DNA of 64,000 bases, from the NCBI GenBank assembly GCA_014706295.1, contig JACSVZ010000004.1, positions 12,003,977 to 12,067,976 of the forward strand, given 5' to 3'. The first letter of the stretch is position 1. Each line of letters begins with the position of its first letter. Shown one piece after another: positions 36,736-50,416 of this stretch. The notes under the pieces are model-generated. The model worked only from the letters and a program-made list of their open reading frames with translations, did not search any database and had not been told where the DNA came from. The position numbers and the translations under genes are program-made. This DNA is from Lycocorax pyrrhopterus obiensis. Lineage: Eukaryota; Chordata; Aves; Passeriformes; Paradisaeidae.

Positions 36736-37020
36736 CTATGTTTTGTGTGTGAAGCGGGCCCACACCTGCTGGAGCTGGGACCTGGAAATGCGGAGGACGG
36801 AAGGCATGAGTCTGTGGTTTCCTGCCGTGAGGGGCATGTGCCTGCGGTGGGGCATGCGCACGGGGCTGCTCTCCGCCGAACGGCTGCGCTGTATGAAAGT
36901 GCCACCAACGTGAGGGTAGTGTTCTGTCTCCAGGGTTGAGGAGGAGAAAACGGAGGACGCCAGTCTTCTCAGGGGGCTGTACCTCGGGAGGGAGTGCTGA
37001 GAAGGCCTGTCCTCCTCCAA
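36736..37020 (-). CDS. TTBK1: Alternative terminal coding exon of TTBK1 (short isoform)
   Basis: On the minus strand a long pyrimidine tract ends in GGTCTTTTTCAG (acceptor at 37021-37023). It is followed in phase 0 by 94 codons and TAG at 36736-36738. The upstream TTBK1 exon ends in phase 0 after QRQ, so the splice keeps frame. The peptide begins LEEDRPSQHSLPRYSPLRRL, continues through a VFSSSTLETEHYPHVGG block and IQRSRSAESSPVRMPHRRH, and ends QQVWARFTHKT. It is Ser/Arg-rich, uses GC-rich coding-type codons, and looks like the neighbouring TTBK1 linker sequence. A product using it would keep the kinase domain and lack the acidic tract and long tail. It is an inferred exon: no transcript evidence is available here. 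Alternative reading: a fossil exon kept from an ancestral TTBK. Confidence 0.75.
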   Translation of the reverse strand: MEEDRPSQHSLPRYSPLRRLASSVFSSSTLETEHYPHVGGTFIQRSRSAESSPVRMPHRRHMPLTAGNHRLMPSVLRISRSQLQQVWARFTHKT

Positions 37021-40000
37021 CTGAAAAAGACCAAGAAGAGTGGAGGAAAAGGTGTCAGGCAAAGACTTGACTCGCCCCTGGTTTGTGATGCGCATGCTGC
37101 GGACATCTTCGCTGGCGGATGAAAAATGCTTTTGCTCTACACAGGGCCTTACTTACTGCTCTATGGATATCAGTTCCCAGGGATGCTATGGGCACCATGG
37201 AATCCTGTCATTACAGGGGGCCTGCCATGCTCTCCCCAGCCAGAGTGACACCAGCAGTGCCAGGCTCTGCTACTCTGTCCCCTCCTCTAGCTCTTCAGGC
37301 CACATGCCTCACCTCTCTGTTCCACTGGCAGTGCTCACCTTGGCATGTCACTAGGCTATTCATATATCTTGCACATAGGTAACAGTCAAACTCTGGACAC
37401 ATTTGGAAAACCTCATGAATGATAAAAGGTGAAACACCTAGTGCTAAAATGATTATGCGTATTTACTTTCAATGAGTCTTATTAAAACTCACTCCAGGGA
37501 TTTGAAAAAGCAAGTTTGGGGGCTGTTAGACTTTTCTCACACTCACACTGCTGGCCTCCTGATACATTTAGATATTGAGTACCTGCAGGGGGAGTATTAA
37601 CGCTTCCGGTTTTGGTAAGCAGTGGACAGACAGCAGCTGGAAAGGCAGGCAGAGTATAATTCTCCTTTCAGTGAGAAATTCAAAACACAGGGCCATGGGA
37701 AGACATAAGGAGAAGATGCACTCTTAGGTTCCTTTTTGCTTCTGTGATCCTGGGATAGCCAGGAGAGGGAGGAAGCACACCCACTGAGGACAGTTTGTGT
37801 CAGGATGAGATGGCAGTCCCTACCTTTCCTTTATGCTCTGAATGGAAGAGAGAGGCATTACAGGAATGACTTCAGATCCTTCATCCTGAAAGTGCTAAGC
37901 CCTTCCTTCCCTTTCTACCTCTTTTATGAGACTAGCATTTTTACAAGGGTCAGCAGTCTCAATCTCCAGAACCAGACTTTTTTTTTCCTGGAATCACTTT
38001 TTTCCTTTCAAATGCATTCCTTTCCTTGTGCTGCATTTCTTTTCAGGAAGTCTCTGCAGGTGAAATGTGGAAAGGCGATATTGGGGTTTTTTTAAGCCAA
38101 AACTGCTCTCCTTACCTTACTGGAGATGTTGCCCTTGCACTAGAAAAAGAGCTGAATGTCATCCAGTGTCATCTCTTTCCTGTCACATTCAATATCTTTG
38201 CAGTGCTTTGAGGCAGATATCTTATCTTCAGAAGCGCCTGAGAGCTACTCAGTTCGTGGTTGGCATTAAATGTGAAAAGCAATTATTCACAGCCCTAAAT
38301 GTACTGCATGTCACTGCATAGATCAGAGTCTCAGATAATAATAATGTAATGCTGTCACACAGAGTACTTGAGAGAGACAAATAAAATCTAGACAGCAGCT
38401 CTAATTTCTCATAAAGACAACCATCTCTTCTTTGCATAGATAGTGTAGAAATTCAGCCTTGGGTGTGCTATTTCCAAACTGCACAACTAAGCATTACTGG
38501 AATTTTTATTCCTAATTTTTGCTCCATGTTCGGGTTCAGCATATTGTAAGTTTTCCAAGGTATATATCATCCCAATATGGTAAAGACTTCTCAGATCTCA
38601 AAGGATCACTCCAGCTACCCAGAGAGACCTTCTCTACAGCACAGGACCAAGGACCTTGCCCAGGCCATGAAGAAGCAATTACAACACCCCATCAGTAAGT
38701 GCGCCTTGGTATTGCTGCCTCCAGGATGAAGCTGAGGTTACAGACATGCCACCTTTTTCACTGATGCTCTAATGCTTAAATTATCCTGTCAATGCTGAAG
38801 GTGCTGCCCCCCTTTATCCCTTTGCAGCAATCAGGCTGGACCATCTACCATCAGGCCTATTCTGCTCTGCTTGGACAGGATCAGTAGGACACCTTGTATG
38901 TGAAGTCCCAGGAGAATGTGATGCTGATAGAACTCAATGTATTTTACAGATCTAAAATGTAATTAGGAATGTCTACTGAGCTTAAGGTTTTGATTGCCAT
39001 TACCTGATTGATATATATATATAAAAAGAGCATATGTGAACATTACTTCTACTGTCACCCTTTTGTGGACCCTTTATTCCTAACACATGGATGGACAGGG
39101 ACCCTGAATCTAGAGAGTGTAAGAGGCCAACTCTACATTCATCCTTCTCCATCAGCTGACAACCTCCTCTTCTCATGTAGAGGGAAGACAAAGGAGCTGA
39201 CTGTCAAAGAATCACATCATCTACAACAGGCATCAAATGCAGCTCAATGGGAATTACACTGAGTGAGGAGCAGTGAGTCTTCCCCTCCTCTGCCAATGCC
39301 CATTTCTCACCACAAGAAATGGTCCCTCAGGTCCCCTCAGAGCAGCCCACAGACGATGCTGTAGAAAGGAAAGGAAACCAAGACACAAAGCATCTTTTCC
39401 CCTGCTGCCCTCTCAGGCTCAAGACATGGACAATTTTAAGCAAGTCCACTCATGGCATTCTCCTGGCTGCCAGAGAAAAGAGGCTGAAGATAGCATTGAG
39501 CAAGATGATTTTGAAGAGTGATTCTAACTACACAGCTGAGTTGGTGAGGAAAAATATACTAGTGCCTCTTCACAATGGGACCTTTTCTAACAGATGAACT
39601 CTTGGCTCTGGGAGATGAGACTGTAAGAGACAGCCTAAGCAAAATGCTCTCTGAACTCTGCAGAATATATTCAACAATAGGTAGAGCAGAGTTAATGCCA
39701 CCTCCCACTTTCATTCTTCACTTCTCTTGTGGTTTTTCAGATGTGACATCATTTGGACAGGCATGTTCCAGGCAGGCAAATCCCCAAACATTTTGTACAA
39801 TGCCAACTGCACTAGCAGCAGGGGAGATTGAGAGTCAAGAAATACCTATGAGCATAGACCTACAGTCAGAAATAATGTCTAAAACTCACACATGTATCAA
39901 CACTTGTAATTCTTGTCAGTGCAGAAGGCAGCAGTAAGTTGCCATCTCTGCCAATTATCAGGGAATTTATTCAGCACACTTAAGAACTTGACAGATTTTT

Positions 40001-40699
40001 AAATTATATTGCCAGGTATGGATTTAAATTATTTCCAGCAGTAACAGCAACCCTGTGTCAGGATTAATATGTAAACAGAAATGCACGTTCAATCTTTTCT
40101 TCCAGTCATTCTTTATCTATTTCTGTAGCTTTATCTGCACACCAGTGCATAAAAAAAAAGCTGAATCTTATTAGGACATCCCTGAAATGCATACATTAAA
40201 GTAAACCCTTAGAGCTCTGTTAAACAGATGTATTGAGTGGTGCACAGAGAGAAGGGCTTGAACAGGACATGGTTTCTGTTCTCCCTTTATAATAGGTCTT
40301 CCCATGAGATCTATGCTCCACTGTAGCCATTTTCTTGTCATCTGAAACTGGGAGATACCTAATATGTGAGAATATTTGGGTCAGAAACTCCTCCAGGCTA
40401 TTCAGAGCCTCCTCTGTACTTGACTTTCCTCACAGCAGCATCTGATCATTCTGTGCTCTCTCTTACACCCACAGAGTTTTAACGAGGACAGCACCATCTC
40501 TCACATTTGTGCTACGATATCTGTCTTCCAAAAGACCGACATATTTGAAGAAACATCTGAGCTCTAAATGAGGATAACTCAAGGAACGAAAGGCTGGCCA
40601 GCCTGGAAAGGACATGGAGCAAATCCTCCTGGAAGAAGCCATTTCCAAACATGTGAAGGAGAAGAAGGTGCAGTCAACATGGACGTATGAAGGCAAAAT
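37021..40699 (-). other. TTBK1: TTBK1 27-kb intron, between the alternative exon and a CR1
   Basis: Intron sequence with no further exon recognised. The first 80 bases on the minus strand side form the pyrimidine tract and branch-point area of the alternative exon. A short tatatatata run lies near 39011. No other element was recognised. Confidence 0.65.
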
Positions 40700-41850
40700 C
40701 ATGTCTGATGAACCCGAGAGCTTCCTGTGCCGAGAGGACTGGGTGGGAGGTTGCTGATCCTCACTTTACCAAGGTTTCTGACATTGTCTCCCATAAAATC
40801 TTTATAGACAAAACAATGAAATATGGGCTAGATAAGTAGACCGTGAACTGGACTGAAAACTGGGTGGTCATAAAGAATCATGTTTGGAGAAAAAAAGTCC
40901 AGTCATAAATGATGTAGCCAGGGGCTGATAATGCAGCCACTACTATTTAACAACTTAATCAGTGATCTGCATGATGGGACAGAGTGTACCTTCAGCAGAT
41001 TCACAGATGACACAATACTGGGAGGAGTGGCTGACACACCAGAGGGTTGTGCCAACATTCAGAAGTGCCTGGATAGGCTGGTGAAATGGGAAAAAAGGAA
41101 TTTCACTGAGTTCAATTAGGGGAAGTGTAAAGTCCTGCACGTGGGGAGGAACAGAACACGCTGAGGGCCACCTGTTTTGGTGGCAGTTTGACAGAGAAGC
41201 ACCTGGAGGTCCTGGTGGACTCTAAGCTGAACACAAGCCAGTAAGGTGCCTTTGTGGCAAAAAGGGCCAACAGCCCCTCAGGATGCATCACGAGTGCAGC
41301 CAGCAGGCTGAGGGAGATGGTCCTTCCCCTCTGCTTAGCACTGGTGAGTCACACCTGGAGTGCTGTGTTCCAGTTGTGAGCTGCCCAGTACAAGAGAGAC
41401 ACGGACATGCTGGAGATAGTCCAGCAAAGGGTCACAAAAATGATGAAGGGACTGGAAGACCTTCCATGTGAGGAAAGGCTGAGAGAACTGGGACTGTTTA
41501 GTCTGGAGAAGAGAAGACTCAGGGGGATTCTTATCAACATTTATAAATACCTGATGGGAAGATGGATCCAGACTCTTCTTAGTGATGTCCAGTGAAAGTA
41601 AAAGAAGAAACGGACAGAAAATGAAATACAGGAAATTCCATTTAAATGTAATAAAAAGTTTTTTACCATAACAGTGATTGAACACTGGAACAGGTTGCGC
41701 AGAGCGGTTGTGGAGTCTCCATCCTCAGAGATATTTTGATTGGACACTGTCCTGAGCAACCTGCTCTAGGTGATCCATCTTGGAGCAGAGGGTAGAACTA
41801 GATGATCTCTAGAGGTCCCTTCCAACCTCAGGCGTGCTGTGATTCTATGA
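40700..41850 (+). mobile_element. CR1 retrotransposon, 3' 1.15 kb
   Basis: A 5'-truncated CR1 in plus orientation, antisense to TTBK1. It holds the end of the reverse transcriptase frame: LISDLHDGTECTFSRFTDDT (40955-41014), in which FTDDT stands at the usual (F/Y)ADDT position, then VKWEKRNFTEFN and a stop. The UTR follows, with gatgaagggactggaagacc near 41440, gaaaggctgagagaactggg near 41474, gagaagagaagactcagggg near 41506 and the 3' end at 41808-41850 with ggtcccttccaacctc and gattctatga. Several stops make it inactive. Confidence 0.92.
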
Positions 41851-42138
41851 CAATCCAGAAGTCACTGTCTTTCTGCCAGTTACAAATGATGGCTCATAGA
41901 CTGGAGCCAGAGAATGGAGAAACAGAAGGAAGCATTAGAGCAGGGATTCCCCATTTGCTTTCAGTGAGTACTCTACTGACACCAAGGGATGATCACCAGT
42001 TTTTGGGACACCAGAATGAGGTCACAAATGGGTAAAACAAAGTCTATGACTTTAGTCATGGTAGTGCAGCATTTAGTGAAATTTTACCTATCTTATAGGC
42101 TCAGTTCATATTTAAAGATAAGGAAGATTTACTCACCT

Positions 42139-42172
42139 ACACACACACACACATACACATACACACACACAA
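42139..42172. repeat. (CA)n microsatellite
   Basis: About 17 CA units with two T interruptions (acatacacatac). A likely length-polymorphic marker within the TTBK1 intron. Confidence 0.95.
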
Positions 42173-43300
42173 CTTAATCACAGTTTTCATCAAACCCAGA
42201 GAAGCCCAAGCATGAGCTACAGGAAACATCTGCCAATGCTAATGAGGCCTTCAGTATTTTCACTAGTTAAGTCCTTGGTCAACTTCTAATTAGTGTCCCA
42301 GCCATCTGTCCCTCCATATTTGCTCTACCTAAGGAAAACAGGTTTCTACTTTCCTTTAGGCACCAAATCCCTTTGAGAGTTAATAGCTGGTTTTGTGACA
42401 GAAAATGGAAAAATATGAGTATCACTGCACAGCTGCAGTGGCGACTGAAGGATCCAGACATCAAAGGAAGAACAACTAAATCCCAGTCAGCCAAAGAAGT
42501 CCAGTGTTGGTGTGTATGTACAAAGGTAGGCTGCGGAGTTAATAGAGGGTATTTTAGAACATAGGAACAAAAAAAAATGCAGTTTGCTGGAGAACAAAGG
42601 CTGCCTAATATATTAGCAGTAATCACCCCCAATCCCATTCATTTATCTTTTTTGCCTGCTTTTTAAGTATCACTGTGCAGTGATAGCAAGTCTTTGTGCT
42701 GCACCATATCCAACTCCCCCAGTCATTTCACTTAGCGGTGTATGTGCTCTGGCCAAGAAGGCCTCTCCAGCCTTCTTTAGCCACACTAAGTATGTCAATG
42801 AAGTGTCCCTGCTGTTGTTTACAGCTGGTTCTTATCAGCTGGCTCTTACCATGTTCATTGAGTCTTGCAGACCTTGCACTGACCAACCCCAAAAGTGTAC
42901 AGACACAGCAAATTCAGACACCGACCCTTCCAACTCTGCCAATCTTGCCTTATGCAATTTCTAGATATCTGGGGCATTCAAAAATTGGCTTTATACAGCA
43001 AACACCTCCACCTAGGAACCTTGCAACTGGAATGCAGTCTCTAAGAGAAGCATGTGCTGCTTCTGCTCCATGCTCAGCAGGACAGTCTCACTTGAGCCCG
43101 CTGTCAGCATTTCTATCCTTCCTGTAAATGCTACAGCCTCATACACCTTAGCAAGGAACACCTTGCCTGGCGATTTGCAAAGATTTGCTTTGATTCCTTT
43201 TACATAGATTCTTGTCTCATTCATGGTTTTCTTTTTGTACCTCTCAGGGATCCAGAGAAGAGAAGAATCTGGGCAAGACCTGAACAGAAGGATGTTTTTT

Positions 43301-43333
43301 TAACGTGCTGTTAACGTTCTTTTAACGTCCTGT
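43301..43333. repeat. 11-bp tandem repeat, 3 copies
   Basis: Units taacgtgctgt, taacgttcttt and taacgtcctgt stand in a row, then gaac. Each holds a TAACG core; the meaning is unknown. Confidence 0.8.
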
Positions 43334-44343
43334 GAACACTTCCTTGGAGAATAAGCTCAAGAGGGAAGCGGAAACGAAATTACCATCTTCCAGACAGGAA
43401 CAAGCAGACTGCACAAATGTCTGTCATAGGAGGGTACCACTGTGTACATGACCCAAAACTTGCCTGCTCTTTGCTCTACTTATGGAACCCCTGTGCATGA
43501 GAGATCTTCATCAACACATAAACACAAAAAACTCTTAGGGGAACAATTTGATTGTCTCTTGCACTGAACACTCTGGGACAGGCTTCTTCTGAGAAATGAA
43601 GATTAGATACAACAGGAACTCTGTGCCTAGTGTATCATATTTTTCCAGGCAATCTAATAAATCACCTCCTACTAAAAACTGAACTGCTTTACAGCATCAG
43701 AGGACGACAGGAAAAAAGCAAAACTGAAAGAAAAGAAGCCCTCTACAACTATATGGAAAAAACACAATAGGTAAAGAACATTTCTGTGAGTAAATACATG
43801 GTAACAGCAATGCCTCTCATTGAAGTAAGGTTGATGAGATGTATGTGCTGGCTACTCTGAGCTTTTTATTAGGTATTTAGAGGAAAGATTAATTTCAGGG
43901 AGTTATTTTATGATTTGCATTGCTGTGGGCCTGTGCAGTGCTGATGTGTGATTAGATTAGAGGGCATTCTCTTGCCATACACTGCTGTTGCTGCTGAGAA
44001 GCTATGTGGAGATTTGCTAGCAACACCTCCATACAACTAAGCAGTTATTAACAAAATTCTGTGGGAGAGCATAAGAGGAGTGACTAGAGATACCCAGAGT
44101 CACAGCTGTGCTCTCCTCTTGTCCCTGTACCAAAATGGCTAAAAGATCTTCATAACAGTGTGTCCTTAGAAGGACGTCACTGGCTATTGGGAACCCTTCT
44201 AAAGTGTTCACAATACTTGCCAGCACTGTCAGAAGAGTTTTATAAGAGCATCCATGCTTGGAACCAAAGACTTCTCCAGCACAGCTGAGGTTTCCTAAGA
44301 TGATGCTATGCTAGGCAACAAGGTACAGACCCAGGGATCTTAC

Positions 44344-44902
44344 CTGTCTCTGAGGACCAGTAGGTTCAGATTCTCGTCTCCTTTGTCGGAGAGCTGGTGC
44401 TGAATGTAAGGGGGAATGGGCTGGACTTCCTGTCTGCTGTTCATGTCTACTGTCAGACACTGTTTGAGAAGGTCCTTCATGTCTATGGGAACTGTCCTCC
44501 TCAGTCACAGGCAGCATACCCCGACTTCGCCCATCATGAGTCTTCGGCCTGACTGCAGCATCTGCCCCCAGGCGCCTTCTCTCTTCCCCATCTTCAATAG
44601 GCCTTAGTTCCTCAGGCTCCTCATCCGTGGTTCCAGAGGTGCTTGGCTCAGCACCGGGGTGGAAGTCCTTCAGCTCTGTCTCCTTATCAATGATAACCCA
44701 CTCCTTGCTGTCAAAGTCCTCCTCCTCTGCGAGCGGCACCGAGCGGAAAGCGTTGCTGAGGGCCTCGTGTTCCACGGATGCGGACACGTCCATCCTGCCG
44801 CTCGCCTGCCGGTCAGCCTGGCCAGTATCGATGGACAGCATCTGGGCTGGCTGCGAGGAGCACACGAGCCGTGATGGAGAGCCAGGGATATCCATCCGAG
44901 AC
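44344..44902 (-). CDS. TTBK1: TTBK1 exon, post-kinase linker
   Basis: Acceptor TGTCTCTAG at the right, donor GTAAGA at the left. The first base completes the split Arg codon; 186 codons follow and end in phase 0 at QRQ. Parts in order: [40 protein letters not shown], the [20 protein letters not shown] block (codons 59-78) and [20 protein letters not shown]. These are almost identical to mammalian TTBK1 and clinch the identification. The second half, codons 110-170, is diverged, and the end [13 protein letters not shown] is conserved. The region lies after the kinase domain and is likely disordered and phosphorylated. From this donor the gene can join either the large acidic exon or the alternative exon at 36736-37020. 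Confidence 0.97.
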
Positions 44903-45557
44903 CTAGAGACACAACAAGAAGCCATTAAAAACACATCAGGTTTGTGGTTGAAGACAGGGATCACAAGAGAAAACCTACACAGTCCTTCTCACTCATTTCT
45001 CGGTACACTTCAGAAAGACAGGCTTAAACAAAAATATTTCTTTAGAACCTACAATGGCATGAAGAAGTGCTTCAGTATGATAGCCAATTCAGCATCTCTT
45101 TCCTCTGTAGACAGGATGATAACCATTTTCCCCCAACAATACCTTTCTCCTTTGTTAAGCTCTACTGGTTTGTGAAAAAAAAAACCCAAACCATGTTCTG
45201 ATCAACGTTTCTCATTTAGCCTGCATCTGCTGCTTGCTTTGCTTCTCTGCCTATCTCAGAGGCCAGCAGCTTGCTGCAAAAGCCGGAGCGTCTGCTGCCC
45301 AGATTTTAGGACGACTGCAGTGTGTTTTCAACAAGGATCATCCAGAAGCCTTGCAGACTCTTCTGGGGAAAGACCTCCAGGTGTGAGACATCAAAATTTT
45401 TGATGACAAAAGGGGGAAGTAGAGAAGGAGGTGACCCAAAGGTCAGTGCAGATAAAGTTGTGAGCTTTGGCTTCTGATCTACTGATTAGGTTGGTCTCAA
45501 TAGTCAATCCTCAAGACTCTGCTAAAAGCAGCAGGAGGCTACAGAAGGTGAACAAAC
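44903..45557 (-). other. TTBK1: TTBK1 intron, 655 bases
   Basis: Phase-2 intron, donor GTTTGT (a weaker than usual GT donor) and acceptor TGTCTCTAG on the minus strand. Nothing else was seen in it. Confidence 0.85.
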
Positions 45558-45733
45558 CTTCTTTCATGTGGATCTGCTTTTCCATCAGCCGTGGAAAGCC
45601 GTTCTGACTCGGGGCTGTTGACGCGGCGGTAGCGGAGGGAGCGCACTTGTGCGGTCGGGGACTCCGGAGGCACTCGGACAGGGGAACTGGGGCACACCCC
45701 GTTTCTCTGCTCCTCTTCCACCATGCACTGAGT
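45558..45733 (-). CDS. TTBK1: TTBK1 exon with [17 protein letters not shown] block
   Basis: Acceptor CCCCCTCCAG, donor AAG|GTTTGT. The exon holds 58 codons plus two bases. It opens [20 protein letters not shown], then a VPPESPTAQ stretch and the [20 protein letters not shown] block, which is identical to mammalian TTBK1. The last codon, Arg, is split across the intron. It belongs to the linker just after the kinase domain. The exon is CpG-rich compared with the intron around it, as expected for conserved coding sequence in an AT-rich intron. Confidence 0.96.
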
Positions 45734-48700
45734 CTGGAGGGGGTAAGCACAAAGAACTTCAAAGTCTGGCCAAAGACATTGATTTCCATCCTTTACTGTT
45801 GCTCTGGACTTTCTCCTAGGATACACTTTCAGGAGCATTTTCACAATCTACACAAGCAATGTCTGAATGGACGCAGGGTCCCTCTGCCCTGGCAATCAGC
45901 TGGTATTACAATAAGGTATGGATTTAAAATCAATTCAAATAGTTAAACATCTTTATAAGGTGGCCTCTGCATTTCAATTACCCTGAGCATTGATCCAAAG
46001 GAGTTCTCATAGGTTAACCTACTGCATACACAAACCCTTACTGCTTATCCAAGATGTCTAAGAGCCTTGTTTGTCAACATTCATTTAAGCAGAGTCCATG
46101 CATTACATTGCAATGTACAAACTTTTACATCTGATATAACTAAGGCATCTCCTAATTACCAGAGTGGTTTGGTTTTTTTGTTTGTGTTTTTGTTTGCTTG
46201 TTTGTTTAAGCCTTGGTCCTTTAAACAAAGTCTTCACGACATCCACTGAACCACAACATCTGTAAGAACTTTCCACAGACATGCAGGGAGCTGAACATGC
46301 TCATGGACACTCTATCTGTACATATGTCCTCTTTATATGGCCTTATTAATTTTTTTTTTTTAATTTAGCAGCAGACAAAGAAGCAAAAGTGGGTGACCAA
46401 CACAGCTGTCCTCTGCCTTCCACAGTGCTGATTCTCCTTGAAAGAGAGGGGCAAAAGCACAGAAGCAGAATGGTCAAATGCACAGCAGCAGCACATGATT
46501 TGCATTCAACACCGCGGTGTTGCCAGCCATGCAGCATCAGCTGCTACACACTCCATACACATCTGTGTGGGGATGTGTATGAAGAGTGCTTACCCTTTCC
46601 CTGCTGCATGCCCTACGTTCCCTTGTCCTCTGTTAATGACAGAGGGTCTGAACACAAGCAGCATCTCAGTAAAATGCTGCTGATCCAGACAGTTGCCTTT
46701 GTGCATGCAATGTGTACACGGGAAGTCAGTCAGTGCCCATAAATTAGCAGACCTAAACTACCCAAGCTGGAGTTGGAATGCATGACTAAAGAGCCTTTGC
46801 AGCTAGGGAGAGTGGAGGAGAACTTTCAAGCATTAGAGGAAAAGCAAAATAGATGATAATGATTTAATCTGTAATCCAGTCATGGCCAGGAGAAGATCAG
46901 TGACAAGGGAAGGTCAAATGTGTTTGTGAAAGGAGCAAAGTGCTGATGTAACTGTTGGGTAGCATCAACTTGGTAAGATTCAAGAGCAGAGAACTGGGGG
47001 ATGGTGTGGGAGAACAGTGACAGCAAGCCCTGTCCTTAACACAGAAATGGGAGAAGTGGGACAAAAGGAGATCTGAATTGTGTACACAGAGAAGTAAGGA
47101 TCATCTCAGAGAGTTATTACAGAGAAAAAACATGGCAAGATCCACTCATCCCTTAAATACAAAGAACAAGACAGGGAGGGCCAGTTAATTCTAGTGCTAC
47201 AAGACTGGAAGATGAAAGATGTGATGCTGCGATTAGCAGAAGGGTGTTTAAACACACCAGTGCCCTTGTGGTTCTGAAAGACACAACAGATGCCTCAGAT
47301 TACAAGCAGAGGTCAAGCTGTGCCCTTAGGTATCAAATCTGAAGCATCCTTTTTTCCTCCGCATGGTGACCGTGACTTAAATAAAAACTGATCCTCTCTC
47401 AGAGAACAGTCAGACTAAAGATAATAAGCCTAGCAAAGCAAAAGGACAGGCAAGAGACAAACTAAATATAACAAGATTCACAGATAGAAAGGACTTCAGC
47501 TTTGGAGAACTTGCTGCCCTGGGCTTTGCTGCACAGCTTGCTGCGTAGCTACAGAACCTGTCAGAGCTGAAGTGCTCACTGTCATGCTGAGTAACTCCCT
47601 AAGCTCCTTTGGCAGCAACCTGACAACAAAGAGCACAGTGCCTGGCAGGAGAGTCACCTGGCTGTGCTGTGGAGCTTCTAGAAACCTCTCCTGCCTTTAG
47701 CTGCTGTTATGACAGGACTTGTGAATGAGTTACCTAAGACATGACACACAACTAGCACACACAAAGGACTCCCCTGTGCAAAGTCTGACTGAAGAGCATC
47801 AAGGCACCTGGTGGTAGAAATGCAAAGAAAAACACACAGAAGTTACTAGGATTTTTCTGTAATACTCTTTTTTTTAAGGTATGTTGTGTGAACAGAACTG
47901 TCCTTCTCTATCAGGCTTTTCTTATTACATATACCTTCAAATGAAAACTGCTGGGAATGCAGAGCTACCAGTGAGAGATGAAGAAGTAATTTGAACTTGG
48001 TTCATAATTTCTCAGTGTTGGGTAATGTCCCTGCTAATGTTCCATACAGACAACACATTGATCTGAATTATTTGCATTGGAGAATTTTAAGTAAAGTGGA
48101 TTAGATTATTTCTTTTACATGCATAATGTTTTCTAATAAGACTAAGGACAGTGAAGATACCTCTATTGCTAAAATAAGGACTAACTTTGTACCAGTAGAG
48201 ACTGAAGAGAATTCTGCCCCAGAAGACTGACAGATTTAACACGCCAATCTACAGATGTCCATTAAAGACAGGTTTGTGACGTGAATCTGGTATGCCCTGA
48301 CAACGTTTTAAGTCTGACGAACATTTCTCTGCTAAGAGATTCTGTATGTATCTGATGACCTACTACTAATACTAATTTACTTGCAATATGTAAATTAACC
48401 TGATTAATAAACTAACTGACAGATTCTTGTACTTGACATTTATTATGGAATCAACCTTCACTGGGGATGCCTCCAAGAAATTAGGTAACATTTACAAGAA
48501 GGGACTGAGAAACACCTTAGAGATTATGAGGAAAATCAACTGAAGCATACATTTTATGTAAGGTAAAAAATTTTAATATTATTTTGGAATGCAGAAATAT
48601 GAGAATATTAAGTAATGGTTTCTCTCACTCTTCACAGGGGTGAAACCATTATTAGATGCTTCTTATAGATGGTCCTATCCTTAGAAAGTAAAGTTAAAAA

Positions 48701-49160
48701 AAGGAAGAGAAAAATGAGTGATGATTCAAGGTACAGAAAAATATGGCTTATAAAGACATCTCTGATTACATTTATTTACCCTAGAGGCTGGGATACAAGA
48801 AAATTTTGGTTTATCACTTCCAAGCCAGGGACACTTCTGATATTGTATCAGCTATGCAAGGACTAGCATTTCCTTGCCTGAAGCATCGAAATCCTAGATA
48901 ATGATATGATTGTAAAAAAGATTCACTTCTGCATTACTGGGCCCCAAGATGTCACTTGCATAAAGATCTACATTAATCCCAACGGCTTTTACTCTGTGAA
49001 AAAATTGTTTGCAATTTCCCCTTTCCATAGGAAAATTCTTTGATGTTTTTTGGGCTTACTACATAGGATGCTACATGAGTGGATCTGAGTGGCTTCTAGC
49101 AGCCTGTGAAACCATTGCCCTACGTCCCACAGTCACAGGAGACAAGGAAATGTTCTTTAC
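45734..49160 (-). other. TTBK1: TTBK1 intron, 3.4 kb
   Basis: Phase-0 intron, donor GTAAAG at 49155-49160. It contains a T/G-rich run at about 46168-46208 and a T run near 46351. No exon or transposable element was recognised. Confidence 0.75.
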
Positions 49161-49380
49161 TTTGCTGATGCTGATCCTGAGTTTGTTGCGATTCACATCT
49201 GTCTCTTCCCAAACTTCACCCTCATTGAAAGCCGTGTTTGGAGCCTGACCAAGACCTTCCACTGGCCGACCTGACAGGATGGGAGGAGCATTCTCTTGAT
49301 CACTCAAATGTTCACCCTGTAGGACATCCTCAGTGTTCTCACGGAGCAGGTCCCCGGGTACCGGAGTGACATTAACCACC
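49161..49380 (-). CDS. TTBK1: TTBK1 exon after the kinase domain
   Basis: Acceptor CTCTTCCGTAG, donor AAA|GTAAAG. One base completes Gly and 73 codons follow. Blocks [20 protein letters not shown] and [19 protein letters not shown] match mammalian TTBK1 almost exactly, as does [13 protein letters not shown] near the end. The stretch between ([16 protein letters not shown]) is shorter or diverged. In the protein this lies just C-terminal to the kinase fold and is shared in part with TTBK2. Confidence 0.97.

Positions 49381-50416
<1,036 letters not shown>

Larger units (their letters stand above)
41851..44343 (-). other. TTBK1: TTBK1 27-kb intron, 5' end portion
   Basis: Intron sequence adjoining the donor GTAAGA after residues QRQ. 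It holds a CA microsatellite and an 11-bp repeat, listed separately. No exon was recognised. Confidence 0.7.

Noticed and set aside
36334..36939. A 201-codon plus-strand open frame, the longest plus-strand frame in the window
   Set aside because: It lies opposite the alternative TTBK1 exon and its 3' UTR. The minus strand has the splice acceptor, phase and stop that fit a known gene; the plus frame shows no family resemblance.
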